64,000 bases of DNA. Source: Paenibacillus_I sp035510375 (GTDB taxonomy: Bacteria; Bacillota; Bacilli; Paenibacillales; Paenibacillaceae). The DNA lies in assembly GCF_035510375.1 (NCBI RefSeq), contig NZ_DATKHG010000028.1; one strand, given 5' to 3'. Shown here one piece after another: positions 16,067 to 24,044 of the stretch. Made by a program: the position numbers and the translations under genes. The notes under the pieces were generated by a model. That model was not told the origin of the DNA. It searched no databases and saw only the letters and a program-made list of their open reading frames with translations. Each line of letters starts with the position of its first letter. Within the stretch, counting starts at the first letter, position 1.

Positions 16067-17504
16067 CGATACCTTCAATGCGCTGCAGGAAGCGATAGGA
16101 GACACGGCGGACTTTCACTCCGAAGAGTTCCTCGTAGGCAAGGAGCCCGTAACGGTTTCCTGGCTGACCTCGATGACGGATGGACAAATGATTGCGGATA
16201 AAATTATCGCTCCTCTTGCGATCTCGGCCGATGAGGCCGATCCGGCCGGGGATGAGACCCGGCTGGGGAAGCTGCTTAGGCGGCACATCCCCGCTTCGCA
16301 GCTGAAGCAAACGGACAGCGGCAAGACGGCCGTCCAACTGCTGCTTGCCGGTTATGTCCTGCTCCGCAGCCGTCAAGGCTCAGGTTGGCATGCGGTAGAA
16401 GCAGCCGCACAAAATTACAGGTCCGTTACGGAGCCCTCAACCCAGACGATTATCCGCGGGCCCAAGGAAGGTTTCACCGAGTCTGCCGAGGTCTCGATCG
16501 GTTTACTCCGAAAAAGGCTGCGGAACCCGAATCTTCGCTTCGAGCGGTTTACGGTCGGCAAAGAAACCGAGACCCCCGTCTATCTGGCTTTCGTCAGCAA
16601 CATTGTGAATGAGGGCATACTGAGAGAAGCGCGGCAGCGAATGCGCCGCATTGAGATCAACTCGGTCTTTGATTCGGGAAACCTGGAAGAGCTCATCACC
16701 GACAAAATCCACTCGCCGTTTCCGCTTGTTTATAACTCGGAGAGGCCGGATACCATCGCATCCCATCTGCTTGCGGGCAAGGTAGCGTTGATTGTGGAAG
16801 GCAGTCCCTTCGTCCTGACCGTGCCGGTCGTTTTTCAGGACTTCTTTCAGATTTCGGAGGATTACTACCAGCCTTACATGATGAGCTCGTTCATCCGCTT
16901 CATCCGCTATCTCTCGTTCCTGTTGGCCTTGCTGCTGCCTTCCATCTATGTCTCCCTCATCACTTTTCATCAGGAGCTTGTCCCTACGGAGTTTCTGCTC
17001 AGCGTCATGGCTCAACGGGAAGGCATTCCTTTTCCCGCGGCCGTCGAGGCCTTCCTCATGGAAGTGACGTTCGAAATATTAAGGGAAGCGGGCATCCGGA
17101 TGCCCAGAGCGATCGGAGCAACCGTCTCCATTGTCGGCGGTCTCGTCATCGGACAGGCCGCCGTCGAGGCCGGGATCATCTCGAACATTATGGTTATCAT
17201 CGTGGCGCTGACGGCCATATCCAGCTTCGTTTCGCCGATCTACAGCTTTTCCATATCGACCCGGCTGCTGCGATTTGTACTGATTTTGCTTGGCGCAAGT
17301 TTGGGGATGTACGGCGTTCTCCTCGGCATGATCGTCATGGTGCTCCATCTGTCTTCGCTGCGCTCGTTCGGCGTACCTTATCTGACTCCTTTCGCGCCCT
17401 TTAAGCTTAAAGAAATGAAAGATGTCATGCTGCGCTTTCCCATCAAGAGCTTAAAGAAAAGGCCGGTTTACCTCAAAACGAAAAAACCGCTGAAGCAGGA
17501 GTGA
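16053..17504 (+). CDS. Spore germination receptor subunit A (GerA-type)
   Basis: A 483-residue receptor subunit. A soluble N-terminal part (about 1-270, with the conserved LAGYVLLRSRQGSGW-like and EPSTQTIIRGPKEGFTES segments) precedes a membrane region with five or so helices (FIRFIRYLSFLLALLLPSIY onward) and a short basic tail. ESxxQxxIRGPREGFxE is the hallmark of the family and is present here in variant form. It is preceded by the B subunit and followed by the C subunit, an A-B order swapped from gerA of B. subtilis. Confidence 0.95.
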   Translation: MAPTNDTFNALQEAIGDTADFHSEEFLVGKEPVTVSWLTSMTDGQMIADKIIAPLAISADEADPAGDETRLGKLLRRHIPASQLKQTDSGKTAVQLLLAGYVLLRSRQGSGWHAVEAAAQNYRSVTEPSTQTIIRGPKEGFTESAEVSIGLLRKRLRNPNLRFERFTVGKETETPVYLAFVSNIVNEGILREARQRMRRIEINSVFDSGNLEELITDKIHSPFPLVYNSERPDTIASHLLAGKVALIVEGSPFVLTVPVVFQDFFQISEDYYQPYMMSSFIRFIRYLSFLLALLLPSIYVSLITFHQELVPTEFLLSVMAQREGIPFPAAVEAFLMEVTFEILREAGIRMPRAIGATVSIVGGLVIGQAAVEAGIISNIMVIIVALTAISSFVSPIYSFSISTRLLRFVLILLGASLGMYGVLLGMIVMVLHLSSLRSFGVPYLTPFAPFKLKEMKDVMLRFPIKSLKKRPVYLKTKKPLKQE

Positions 17505-17509
17505 CAACC

Positions 17510-18694
17510 ATGAAATCGACCACCGTCTTTTTGCGCCGGTGCGCTCTCCTCTTCTTGGTATGCGCATTGACAAGCGGCTGCTGGGACCGCCGAGAACTTA
17601 ACGACATCTCAATCGTGACGGGCATCGCAATCGACAAAGGCAAAAACACCAAGTACCGGATGAGCATCGAAATCGTAAACGTCGCGAACATGAATCCCAA
17701 GCAAGGGGGGAACAGCGCCCCTTCCGTCGTTTATTCGCTTGAAGGGAATTCGTTGTCCGAGCTGTCCCGCAAAATGAATTTCGGCGTATCGAGATCCCTT
17801 GTTTATTCGCACATGCGCACGGTCATAATCAGCGAAGATATAGCCCGCTCCGGCACGATGGCTTTTTTGGAATACATGAACCGCGACCGCGAAATACGAA
17901 ACGATTTCAACCTGCTTGTGGCGAGAGGATCGAAAGCGAGAGATGTTCTTACGATAACCTATCCGTTCCAGAAGGTGGCCACGCTCAAGATCCATAAACA
18001 GCTGCAAACCCTTAACGAGGAGTGGGGGGGCGATCCGAATATACGGATGAATCACGTCATCGAAGCTTACAGGTCGGAGGGACGCCAACCTGTCATGACG
18101 CTCGTCGAGATCCACGGCTCGAAGAGCAAACCGGAACAAAACGTGAAGAGCGTTACGCCGACGATGGTAACGCCGGTCGGTTTGGCCGTGTTCAAGCAGC
18201 TCAAAATGGTCGGCATGATGAACACCGAGGATTCCCGAAGCTACTTATGGACGCAAGACAAGCTGAAAACGACCTCATTGACCGTTCCCGAGAGCGGGCA
18301 TACGTTTTTTGACGTACGCATCCTGCACAGCCAGACGCAGATCAAGACGAATTACGATGGCCGCAGGCCGCGTATACAAGTGTTGATCAATATGGAAGGC
18401 ATCCTTGAGGGGCTTCAGTCCCGGATGAATCTTGATGAGGTCGATACTTTTGAGCGGCTGCAAAACAAGGTCAACCGAGCCGTCGAACGGAAGGTGCTGT
18501 CCACGATCCGAAAGGCGCAGACCGAGTACCGGTCCGATATTTTCGGCTTCGGCGACGTTATGTACAGGCAGCATCCTGCCCAATTCAAGAAGGTGAGCAA
18601 GGACTGGGACGACGAGTTCGCCCGCGCGGACGTAGAAGTTCACGCGAATATGGTCATCGTGCGTACGGGAACGGTACGCAATCCGTTTTTGTAG
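17510..18694 (+). CDS. Spore germination receptor subunit C (Ger(x)C lipoprotein)
   Basis: A 394-residue lipoprotein with a signal peptide and lipobox LTSGC (about residues 18-22), followed by the family opening CWDRRELND and the GerAC domain. A GTG nine bases earlier overlaps the ribosome site, so the ATG at 17510, eight bases after CAGGAG, is preferred. C subunits are lipid-anchored to the inner spore membrane and complete the A-B-C receptor. A bidirectional terminator follows. Confidence 0.94.
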   Translation: MKSTTVFLRRCALLFLVCALTSGCWDRRELNDISIVTGIAIDKGKNTKYRMSIEIVNVANMNPKQGGNSAPSVVYSLEGNSLSELSRKMNFGVSRSLVYSHMRTVIISEDIARSGTMAFLEYMNRDREIRNDFNLLVARGSKARDVLTITYPFQKVATLKIHKQLQTLNEEWGGDPNIRMNHVIEAYRSEGRQPVMTLVEIHGSKSKPEQNVKSVTPTMVTPVGLAVFKQLKMVGMMNTEDSRSYLWTQDKLKTTSLTVPESGHTFFDVRILHSQTQIKTNYDGRRPRIQVLINMEGILEGLQSRMNLDEVDTFERLQNKVNRAVERKVLSTIRKAQTEYRSDIFGFGDVMYRQHPAQFKKVSKDWDDEFARADVEVHANMVIVRTGTVRNPFL

Positions 18695-18731
18695 AAGCGC
18701 GCGGATCCCGGGGTTGCGCGCAGCCAGCGAG

Positions 18732-18775
18732 AAAGCACCGATTCGGCTCCTTCGAACCGCCGAATCGGTGCTTTT
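18732..18775. terminator. Bidirectional terminator after the Ger operon
   Basis: A perfect 15-bp stem (AAAGCACCGATTCGG with its complement at 18760-18774), loop of 13 bases, flanked by A and T runs. It can end the Ger operon from the left and the small minus-strand gene from the right. Confidence 0.9.
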
Positions 18776-18788
18776 CCATGCCCTGCCG

Positions 18789-19001
18789 CTAATCGTCGAC
18801 CGGCGCATACCGCTGCCTGGCCGCCGACGGCCAGTCTTCGGCCGGCCCGCAAGGCGCCGCGGCCCCATCGCTTGCCGCCGCAACGGCTCCCGGCGGCGCA
18901 GCCGCGGCAGCCGACGCATCCGATGCTGCGGCAATCGAGGCAACCATCTTAACGGCCTCTTCCTTGGGCGAGTTGACAATCTCATATAAAATACCCATCA
19001 T
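18789..19001 (-). CDS. Hypothetical alanine-rich small protein, 70 residues
   Basis: Starting at an ATG at 19001 (GGAAGG eight bases upstream) the protein has a conserved-looking head MGILYEIVNSPKEEAVKMVA and then a low-complexity Ala/Gly/Pro tail. The stop is 13 bases from a bidirectional terminator, which supports a real transcript. I do not recognise it. The longer reading from 19052 lacks a ribosome site. Confidence 0.5.
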   Translation of the reverse strand: MMGILYEIVNSPKEEAVKMVASIAAASDASAAAAAPPGAVAAASDGAAAPCGPAEDWPSAARQRYAPVDD

Positions 19002-19140
19002 CGCATCATCCTTCCTTCTACGGTGTCTTACAACGTATACGTGCGCGGGCACGGCTAAATGCCAAGACAGCCCATTTTACGGCATGAAGCGACCCGCGCC
19101 TCCCCCGCCTCGATCGTTCCTTCGCTGCCGGCTCCGGCAG

Positions 19141-19166
19141 TGAAACCTTGCTTCCATAAAAACGTA
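19141..19166 (+). promoter_or_regulatory. SigW-type (ECF) promoter of pspA
   Basis: TGAAAC at 19141-19146 and CGTA at 19163-19166 are separated by exactly 16 bases, the consensus of B. subtilis SigW promoters. The start codon of pspA is about 30 bases past the predicted transcription start, with GAGGAGG in between. B. subtilis pspA is itself a SigW target. Confidence 0.8.
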
Positions 19167-19204
19167 TTGACGGCTAAGAAATAAAATTCGAGGAGGCTGT
19201 TCAA

Positions 19205-19876
19205 ATGTCCTTGTTCAAACGTTTGCGAGACCTGACCCTTTCCAATGTGTATGCTTTAATCGAGAAGGCGGAAGACCCGATCAAGCTGACCGACCAATAC
19301 ATCCGCGATATGCAGGAGGATCTGCAGGATGCGGAGAAAGCGGTAGCCGCCCAGATCGCCCTGGAGAAAAAGTTCAAGCACGCCTATGAAGAGCAGGAGG
19401 CGCTGGTTGCGAAACGCACCGACCAGGCGCATATGGCCGCGCAGGCCCAGAATGCCGATCTTGCCCGGCGCGCCTTGGAAGAAAAGAACGCCGCCGAAAT
19501 AAAAATGGTCGAGTACAAGGAAAGCTATTCGCAAAACCAGCTGCTGGCCAACAATTTGCGGAACAAGCTGGACGAAATGCGCAAGCAGCTGACCGATCTG
19601 AAAAATAAACGCGAAACGCTGGTCGCCCGTTATAACGCGGCCAAGACACAACACCAGATTAACACGGCGATGTCCGGCTTCGGCTCGGACAACGCCGCCG
19701 CAGGCATGAAGCGCATGGAAGAAAAGATGCTTGAGATGGAAGCCCGGGCGGAAGCCAGCAACGAACTGACCGCGTCCAAGGGCAAGTCCCTGGATGAGGA
19801 ATTCGCCGAGCTTAACAAAAACAAAGCGGTGGAAGACGAGCTCGCCGCCTTGATGAAGCAGTACGAGAATAAATGA
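19205..19876 (+). CDS. pspA: PspA/IM30 (LiaH-type) membrane-stress protein
   Basis: A 223-residue, almost fully helical protein that polymerises on the inner face of damaged membranes. The N-terminal amphipathic helix (MSLFKRLRDLTLSN) and the family opening ALIEKAEDPIKLTDQYIRDM are typical, then long coiled coils to about residue 200. GAGGAGG lies eight bases before the ATG and a SigW-like promoter is upstream. Its stop overlaps the DUF4178 gene (ATGA). The convergent operon to the right encodes DUF350 and glutathionylspermidine-synthase-like proteins, an association also seen in the E. coli yjfIJKLMC operon, where YjfJ is the PspA-like member. Confidence 0.95.
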   Translation: MSLFKRLRDLTLSNVYALIEKAEDPIKLTDQYIRDMQEDLQDAEKAVAAQIALEKKFKHAYEEQEALVAKRTDQAHMAAQAQNADLARRALEEKNAAEIKMVEYKESYSQNQLLANNLRNKLDEMRKQLTDLKNKRETLVARYNAAKTQHQINTAMSGFGSDNAAAGMKRMEEKMLEMEARAEASNELTASKGKSLDEEFAELNKNKAVEDELAALMKQYENK

Positions 19877-20382
19877 GCTTATTCAAGCGGCTCAGGAACC
19901 TGATCGGCGGCCCGGCGCCCGCGCCGGCAGCCGAACGGAGCATACTCACCGTCGGTCCGGGAGATGTATGCGAGGTATCCTTGATTACGTACCAGGTTAC
20001 GGGCAGCATTCGGAATCATCAGCGAAATACGGCGATGCTGACCCTGCAGGACGGCACCGATTTCCGTTATTTGCTGATCGAGGAGCGCGAGCTGACGGTG
20101 TTCGCCTTGTATGCGCCGATCGACGGCCGGCTCGACTCCATTGAGGAGGTGCCGATGACGTTGGAACTGGACGACCGCGTATTTCACATGGAAGAGCATT
20201 ACGCCGGCTTCGTCGTCCCAGCGGGCAAAACACCTTTCATGCGAGGCGGAGACCAGGCCGTCTGGAATTATCAGACCGACGATAAGAGGCTGCTTCGAGT
20301 GGAATGGATGGACGGACGGTTTGTACTGTACGAAGGCGAGACCGTCCTTCCCGCCGATGTCCGCATCATCCGGGGAAGCTGA
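19873..20382 (+). CDS. DUF4178-domain protein
   Basis: A 169-residue soluble beta-rich protein of the DUF4178 family, whose members commonly accompany pspA genes; the biochemical role is unknown. The body runs from about residue 25 (LTVGPGDVCEVSL, TDFRYLLIEERELTVFAL) to the end. Its first eight residues (MSLFKRLR) are identical to those of PspA, so both may carry the same membrane-binding amphipathic helix. It is coupled to pspA by an ATGA overlap and shares its SigW-type promoter. Confidence 0.85.
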   Translation: MSLFKRLRNLIGGPAPAPAAERSILTVGPGDVCEVSLITYQVTGSIRNHQRNTAMLTLQDGTDFRYLLIEERELTVFALYAPIDGRLDSIEEVPMTLELDDRVFHMEEHYAGFVVPAGKTPFMRGGDQAVWNYQTDDKRLLRVEWMDGRFVLYEGETVLPADVRIIRGS

Positions 20383-20404
20383 GCATTTGCTGCCTGCTTG
20401 ACAA

Positions 20405-20452
20405 AAAGGCTGCCCCCGAGCGAGCATAATGCTCGCTCGGGGGCAGCCTTTC
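20405..20452. terminator. Bidirectional terminator between the two stress-operon arms
   Basis: A perfect stem of more than 20 bp (AAGGCTGCCCCCGAGCGAGC and its complement) with a tiny loop, flanked by A-rich and T-rich ends. It separates the plus-strand pspA-DUF4178 operon from the convergent DUF350 operon. Confidence 0.95.
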
Positions 20453-20465
20453 TCTGTGAGGGCCG

Positions 20466-20867
20466 TTAGATAATCAGGCTGCTGACGGAAAAGGCAACCC
20501 CGATAAAGACAAGGCACAGCAAGACACCGACCGCGACATTTCCCTTTTTCAGCTCATCGGAAATTTTGAGTCCCGGCGTCACCAGCTCGAACACCCAGTA
20601 AGCCGCGACCAGACACACATACCCGACCGCGAACCACAGCATCATGAACCAAAGGGAGGAATTCGTGTAAGCGGACACGCCGAGCACGATCGACGTGCCC
20701 ATGAATTTGCCGCCCATCGCAAGTCCTGCGGCCACATTCCCCTTCTTCAACTCCTCCAAATCCCGATAAGGCGTCATCCAGCTGAAAATGACCATGCCCA
20801 GCAGTTGAAGGAGAATGATAACCATAACGCTTACCACAATATTAACGACTAAAATCAATCTTCCCAC
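20466..20867 (-). CDS. DUF350 membrane protein (YjfL-like)
   Basis: A 133-residue inner-membrane protein with four hydrophobic helices. It shows the internal duplication typical of DUF350, with ELKKGNVAAGLAMGGKFMG (about residues 39-57) echoed by ELKKGNVAVGVLLCLVFIG (about 105-123). Function unknown; E. coli YjfL is a family member encoded next to PspA- and GSP-synthase-like genes. It overlaps the lipoprotein gene upstream by 13 bases and is the last gene before the shared terminator. Confidence 0.92.
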   Translation of the reverse strand: MGRLILVVNIVVSVMVIILLQLLGMVIFSWMTPYRDLEELKKGNVAAGLAMGGKFMGTSIVLGVSAYTNSSLWFMMLWFAVGYVCLVAAYWVFELVTPGLKISDELKKGNVAVGVLLCLVFIGVAFSVSSLII

Positions 20868-21538
20868 CCCCGGAATTTGGCGTAAGCCAGGTCGTTATCG
20901 GCATAATCATGGATCTCTTCCAGCCGGACCTGCGCTTTCTTCTGCGTCTTTAAACGATTGTACCGTTCCTTGTCGATCGGCTGCTTGATCTGATTGCCCG
21001 AAGGGAGTGTCAGGACTGCGAACTCCCTGGTCACGCCTTGCAATTCCGTTTGGTATACGCCGACCAGGTCGACCTCCGTGCTGACCGATATTTTCAGTTC
21101 CGCCAAATCCTTCTCGGCCGCTTCTTTGGATTTATTGGTTTTGATCGTCTGCCAGGCAGACAGACGGACCTTGTTCTGCCCTTCGGAATTCGTGGTCAAC
21201 TCCGCATCCATGAATTGCAGCGTCCATATCCGCTCCCCTGTCGCATAGTTGTCGTCGTTCGGAAGCAGCTCCTGGTCCGGCAGGATCGTCATATCGCTTC
21301 CGATCAAATCGCCGACGGTTCCCTCGACGATCCGGTAATCCCACGGCACCTTGCTCACATCCGGATCAGCGCTCTCAGCCGGTACGGGAGCGGTTTGAAA
21401 AACGGACGTCTGACCGGTTCCGCAGGCGCTGAGCAGTATCGCCGACAGCAGCGCCGCCAAGAGCATTGCTCCCTTGCGCGAAAGCTTGCGTGTGGCGCCC
21501 GCTCTCCGTTTCGACTCTCTTTCTTCGTTTGCCTTCAT
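20855..21538 (-). CDS. Hypothetical lipoprotein of the stress operon
   Basis: A 227-residue predicted lipoprotein. After a basic N-terminus the signal helix MLLAALLSAILLSAC (about residues 25-39) ends in a lipobox, followed by a soluble region with no domain I can name (VPWDYRIVEGTVGDLIGSDM, then ELKISVSTEVDLVGVYQTEL). It begins directly after the GSP-synthase-like stop and overlaps the DUF350 gene, so all three are one operon. Likely an outer-face partner of the DUF350 protein, which is inference. Confidence 0.8.
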   Translation of the reverse strand: MKANEERESKRRAGATRKLSRKGAMLLAALLSAILLSACGTGQTSVFQTAPVPAESADPDVSKVPWDYRIVEGTVGDLIGSDMTILPDQELLPNDDNYATGERIWTLQFMDAELTTNSEGQNKVRLSAWQTIKTNKSKEAAEKDLAELKISVSTEVDLVGVYQTELQGVTREFAVLTLPSGNQIKQPIDKERYNRLKTQKKAQVRLEEIHDYADNDLAYAKFRGWED

Positions 21539-22735
21539 CTATTTCACTCCCAGTGCGATAAAATGGCTGGAGTTCCCGGTGATGAGACCGCCGGCTCTTC
21601 CCAGCAATCCACACGGCGTTCCGTTGATGACGAACATGCCGGTTAACAGCCGAAGCTCGCCCGCTGCCGTGGCGATCGGGGCCAGGTCGGCTCTTTTTTG
21701 ATAAACGGACGGAAACAGGACACTCGTATCAAAGCCTTCCTGATCCCGGAGCTCCAGCTTCCCGTCCGCGTCGAACAGCATGACGGAGCCTCCCTCGCGC
21801 CCGAACATTGATTTCGACACAAAGCTTCCCTCGAAAACCGGCTTGTTATAGGCGGGCAGCATATAACGCCCGATCGCCTCCCGTTCGTCCTCGTCAAAAA
21901 GCATACCGAGCTCATAAAGACCCCATACGACAGCCAGGAGACCTTTGGATTGCAGCACAATGCTGTGTATCGGATTGAAAAGCTCCAGCTTGCCGGTCTC
22001 GAGCGCGTACGCCAGCGCTTCGCCCCCTTCGTCGACGGCCATCCATTCCTTCGGATACAGCGCAAACAGCCGATGGACGGCACGGCCCTCCTTATCCTTC
22101 AGCACGCCTTCATCTACCCAAAGCTCCAGGCAGTCCACACACCGCACTTCCAGGCCGCTGTGCCTGACCAGCGCGTCGATCGTGCCGGAATCCTCCGCAT
22201 GCGAGCCGTAGGCGACACACGCAGCCGTATCGGGCCGATATTCCGACCATGCGGCGGCAAGATGCTCCGCCATTCCCGCATTCGGCGACTCGATTCCCTC
22301 CAGTCCGCATAGCCAGGGCGTTGCGACGGCGGCTTCCACATACCCGGTCGGCGTGTCGGCGTTCAATTCCAACAGCTTGATGAGTCCTTCTTCCGACACC
22401 GCAAAGTCGAAGCGGGCATACCGGCTGATCATCCCCTGCGGCGGTATGGGATCGTCGTCGAGCAAATGCCATAAGATCGGCGGAATGCCGATAATTCCGT
22501 ATAAATCATGCCTGCCGACGACGAAGCGGGCGGCTTTGTCCAGAATCCGCCATAGCTGCGCGGATGCGGACTCAAGCTCGCGATAGACCTCTTTGCGCAT
22601 GGTGACGATTTGATCCAGCCAGTATTGCTCATGCTCATGATCGGCCCAGCCGAAGCCCAGCTCCTTCAAACGCTCCGTATGCCGCCGGCGATCTGGACGG
22701 GGCTCGCCATGCACCTCGAATACGGGGCCCGTCAT
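21539..22735 (-). CDS. Glutathionylspermidine-synthase-like ATP-grasp amidoligase (YjfC/YgiC-like)
   Basis: A 398-residue member of the GSP synthetase ATP-grasp family, which forms an amide bond using ATP. Family segments are seen: RYARFDFAVSEEGLIKLLEL, ELNADTPTGYVEA, a nucleotide-binding MFGREGGSVMLFD (about residues 308-320) and GLITGNSSHF near the end. No amidase domain is fused. Firmicutes of this kind do not make glutathione, so the real substrate is probably something else, such as a polyamine, peptide or protein. Start overlaps the upstream stop (ATGA). The same family sits beside PspA and DUF350 homologues in E. coli. Confidence 0.9.
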   Translation of the reverse strand: MTGPVFEVHGEPRPDRRRHTERLKELGFGWADHEHEQYWLDQIVTMRKEVYRELESASAQLWRILDKAARFVVGRHDLYGIIGIPPILWHLLDDDPIPPQGMISRYARFDFAVSEEGLIKLLELNADTPTGYVEAAVATPWLCGLEGIESPNAGMAEHLAAAWSEYRPDTAACVAYGSHAEDSGTIDALVRHSGLEVRCVDCLELWVDEGVLKDKEGRAVHRLFALYPKEWMAVDEGGEALAYALETGKLELFNPIHSIVLQSKGLLAVVWGLYELGMLFDEDEREAIGRYMLPAYNKPVFEGSFVSKSMFGREGGSVMLFDADGKLELRDQEGFDTSVLFPSVYQKRADLAPIATAAGELRLLTGMFVINGTPCGLLGRAGGLITGNSSHFIALGVK

Positions 22736-23421
22736 CCGCCGAACCCGCCGCCGAAGGAGGAAGAGCTTGTCGAACGGGACGAGCTGAGTCCGCTCGATTT
22801 GCCTCCCATTCCACCTGGCTTCGATGACGTAGAGCGGCGGGTGATCGATCCCGTCGTATCGCTTGTCCTCGGCCTTACGGAAGATCCGGCAACCGGCTTG
22901 TTCTGGAACGTATTATTGGAATAGGACTTCGGTTTGTACGCCGTACGGGTGTTTGTATAGTAGGCGGGACGGTTTCGGTACCAGCCTGACGAAGAGTAGG
23001 CCGATCCGCTGTTGAACAGCAATTGATACAGCAGCAAGTCGTCCCAGCCGAAGCCGGAGTACGTATTGACGACCGTCGCGCCTCCGGTTCCGCCTGTTCC
23101 GCCGTTCGAGGCTGCTCCGCTTCCGCTTTCCTCCGGCTTCCTTTCGTCCTCTCCTTCCTTCTGAGGAAGGGGAATGTTCCAATCGACGGCCGGGTTGTAA
23201 AATTTCTTCACCGCCTCCGAAGACCATTCCACCAGCCTCGGTTCGCCGGTCCCATTCGCAGCGGTCGTATCTGCAGCCGCCGAGGAGCCGATCCCCGGAG
23301 CGAGCGCCGCATTCGCCAGCAATGCGAGCCCAAGAGACGTCGATAAAACCCGAACCTGCTTGCTTTCCTTCGCCTGCGTGTTCCATTTAGCCGGATGCTT
23401 AGGCTTATTTTCCTTTTTCAA
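22732..23421 (-). CDS. Secreted low-complexity protein (YgiB/YjfM-like in character)
   Basis: A 229-residue protein starting at TTG (23421) with AAGGGGGAA upstream. A hydrophobic signal segment (VLSTSLGLALLANAALAPG, about residues 25-43) precedes a short ordered part (EWSSEAVKKFYNPAVDWNIP), then Gly/Ser-rich tail ending FGGGFGG. E. coli YgiB and YjfM, encoded next to YgiC/YjfC ligases, have a similar exported Ser/Gly-rich tail; I infer analogy, not proven homology. Its stop overlaps the ligase start, so it may be the ligase's substrate or anchor. Confidence 0.75.
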   Translation of the reverse strand: MKKENKPKHPAKWNTQAKESKQVRVLSTSLGLALLANAALAPGIGSSAAADTTAANGTGEPRLVEWSSEAVKKFYNPAVDWNIPLPQKEGEDERKPEESGSGAASNGGTGGTGGATVVNTYSGFGWDDLLLYQLLFNSGSAYSSSGWYRNRPAYYTNTRTAYKPKSYSNNTFQNKPVAGSSVRPRTSDTTGSITRRSTSSKPGGMGGKSSGLSSSRSTSSSSFGGGFGG

Positions 23422-23468
23422 GGCCGATTCCCCCTTCCTTCAACCTTTGTCTTGCACACGCCCGATCA

Positions 23469-23684
23469 TCAGGCATTTTTCATCCGCACGACCAGCAGCT
23501 CAAGCCGATTCAGATCAAGGTTCAATCTTCCCTCAATCGTTTCGTACTCCTGGCCGCCGATGGTGACATAATTGACATGGTCCAGAGCCGTGAGCATGTT
23601 CGCGCTCCATCTCCGCTCGTCGATCTGCTTCAATTCGCCGTCCGCCTGTTTCTCGTACAAGATGACATCGATCCCGTTTTCCAA
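23469..23684 (-). CDS. Hypothetical small protein, 71 residues, head of the stress operon
   Basis: From a TTG at 23684 (GGGAGG 11 bases upstream) the protein is mostly beta-rich: ENGIDVILYEKQADGELKQI, then YVTIGGQEYETIEGRLNLDL. A GTG at 23693 is an alternative but sits on its ribosome site. It ends 47 bases before the next gene on the strand, so it is probably the first gene of the operon that runs to DUF350. No family recognised. Confidence 0.55.
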   Translation of the reverse strand: MENGIDVILYEKQADGELKQIDERRWSANMLTALDHVNYVTIGGQEYETIEGRLNLDLNRLELLVVRMKNA

Positions 23685-23720
23685 AACATGCACATCCTCC
23701 CTGAAATACCTATCCCCTAT

Positions 23721-23747
23721 TACGCTTGAAGGATGACGCCCGTTGCG
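23721..23747 (-). promoter_or_regulatory. Weak ECF-type promoter candidate for the DUF350 operon
   Basis: On the minus strand CGCAAC is followed after 17 bases by CGTA (plus-strand 23721-23724). It keeps the AAC and CGTA elements of SigW-type promoters with a spacer one base too long, and would start transcription about 25 bases before the TTG at 23684. Confidence 0.35.
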
Positions 23748-23844
23748 TGAAAGACGGGAAGGACACAAAATATTTTACAGCATAAATATTTTTCAGTATA
23801 TGTTTCATAGCACGGCATGTCGTTGGAAGAGTGTTCCTTAATCA

Positions 23845-23871
23845 AAGAAAAGCCGCGTTGAACGCGGCTTC
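23845..23871 (-). terminator. Terminator downstream of the UgtP-like gene
   Basis: AGCCGCGTT and its complement AACGCGGCT form a tight stem, followed on the minus strand by TTTTCTTTG. A second hairpin with arms TCCCGCAC and GTGCGGGA (23966-23973 and 24008-24015) and a T5 tract lies closer to the stop. The rest of 23769-24044 shows nothing else. Confidence 0.7.
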
Positions 23872-24044
23872 TGACAGATTCTTGTTTTTCGGTTGCCCGG
23901 CAGTCAGTCGCACCCGTCCGGTCCGCAGGCCTTACCTTCGCCGGTTATCCCGCCGCTGCGAAAAATCCCGCACGTCAGGATCGTCCATCTGGAACCCAAT
24001 GTTCTCCGTGCGGGAGCTCTTAACCGGTTTGCAAGCCGGGATTT

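Noticed and set aside
23880..24020. Riboswitch-like leader near the UgtP-like gene
   Set aside because: It lies downstream of that gene on its own strand and no plus-strand gene follows; hairpins there are explained as terminators.
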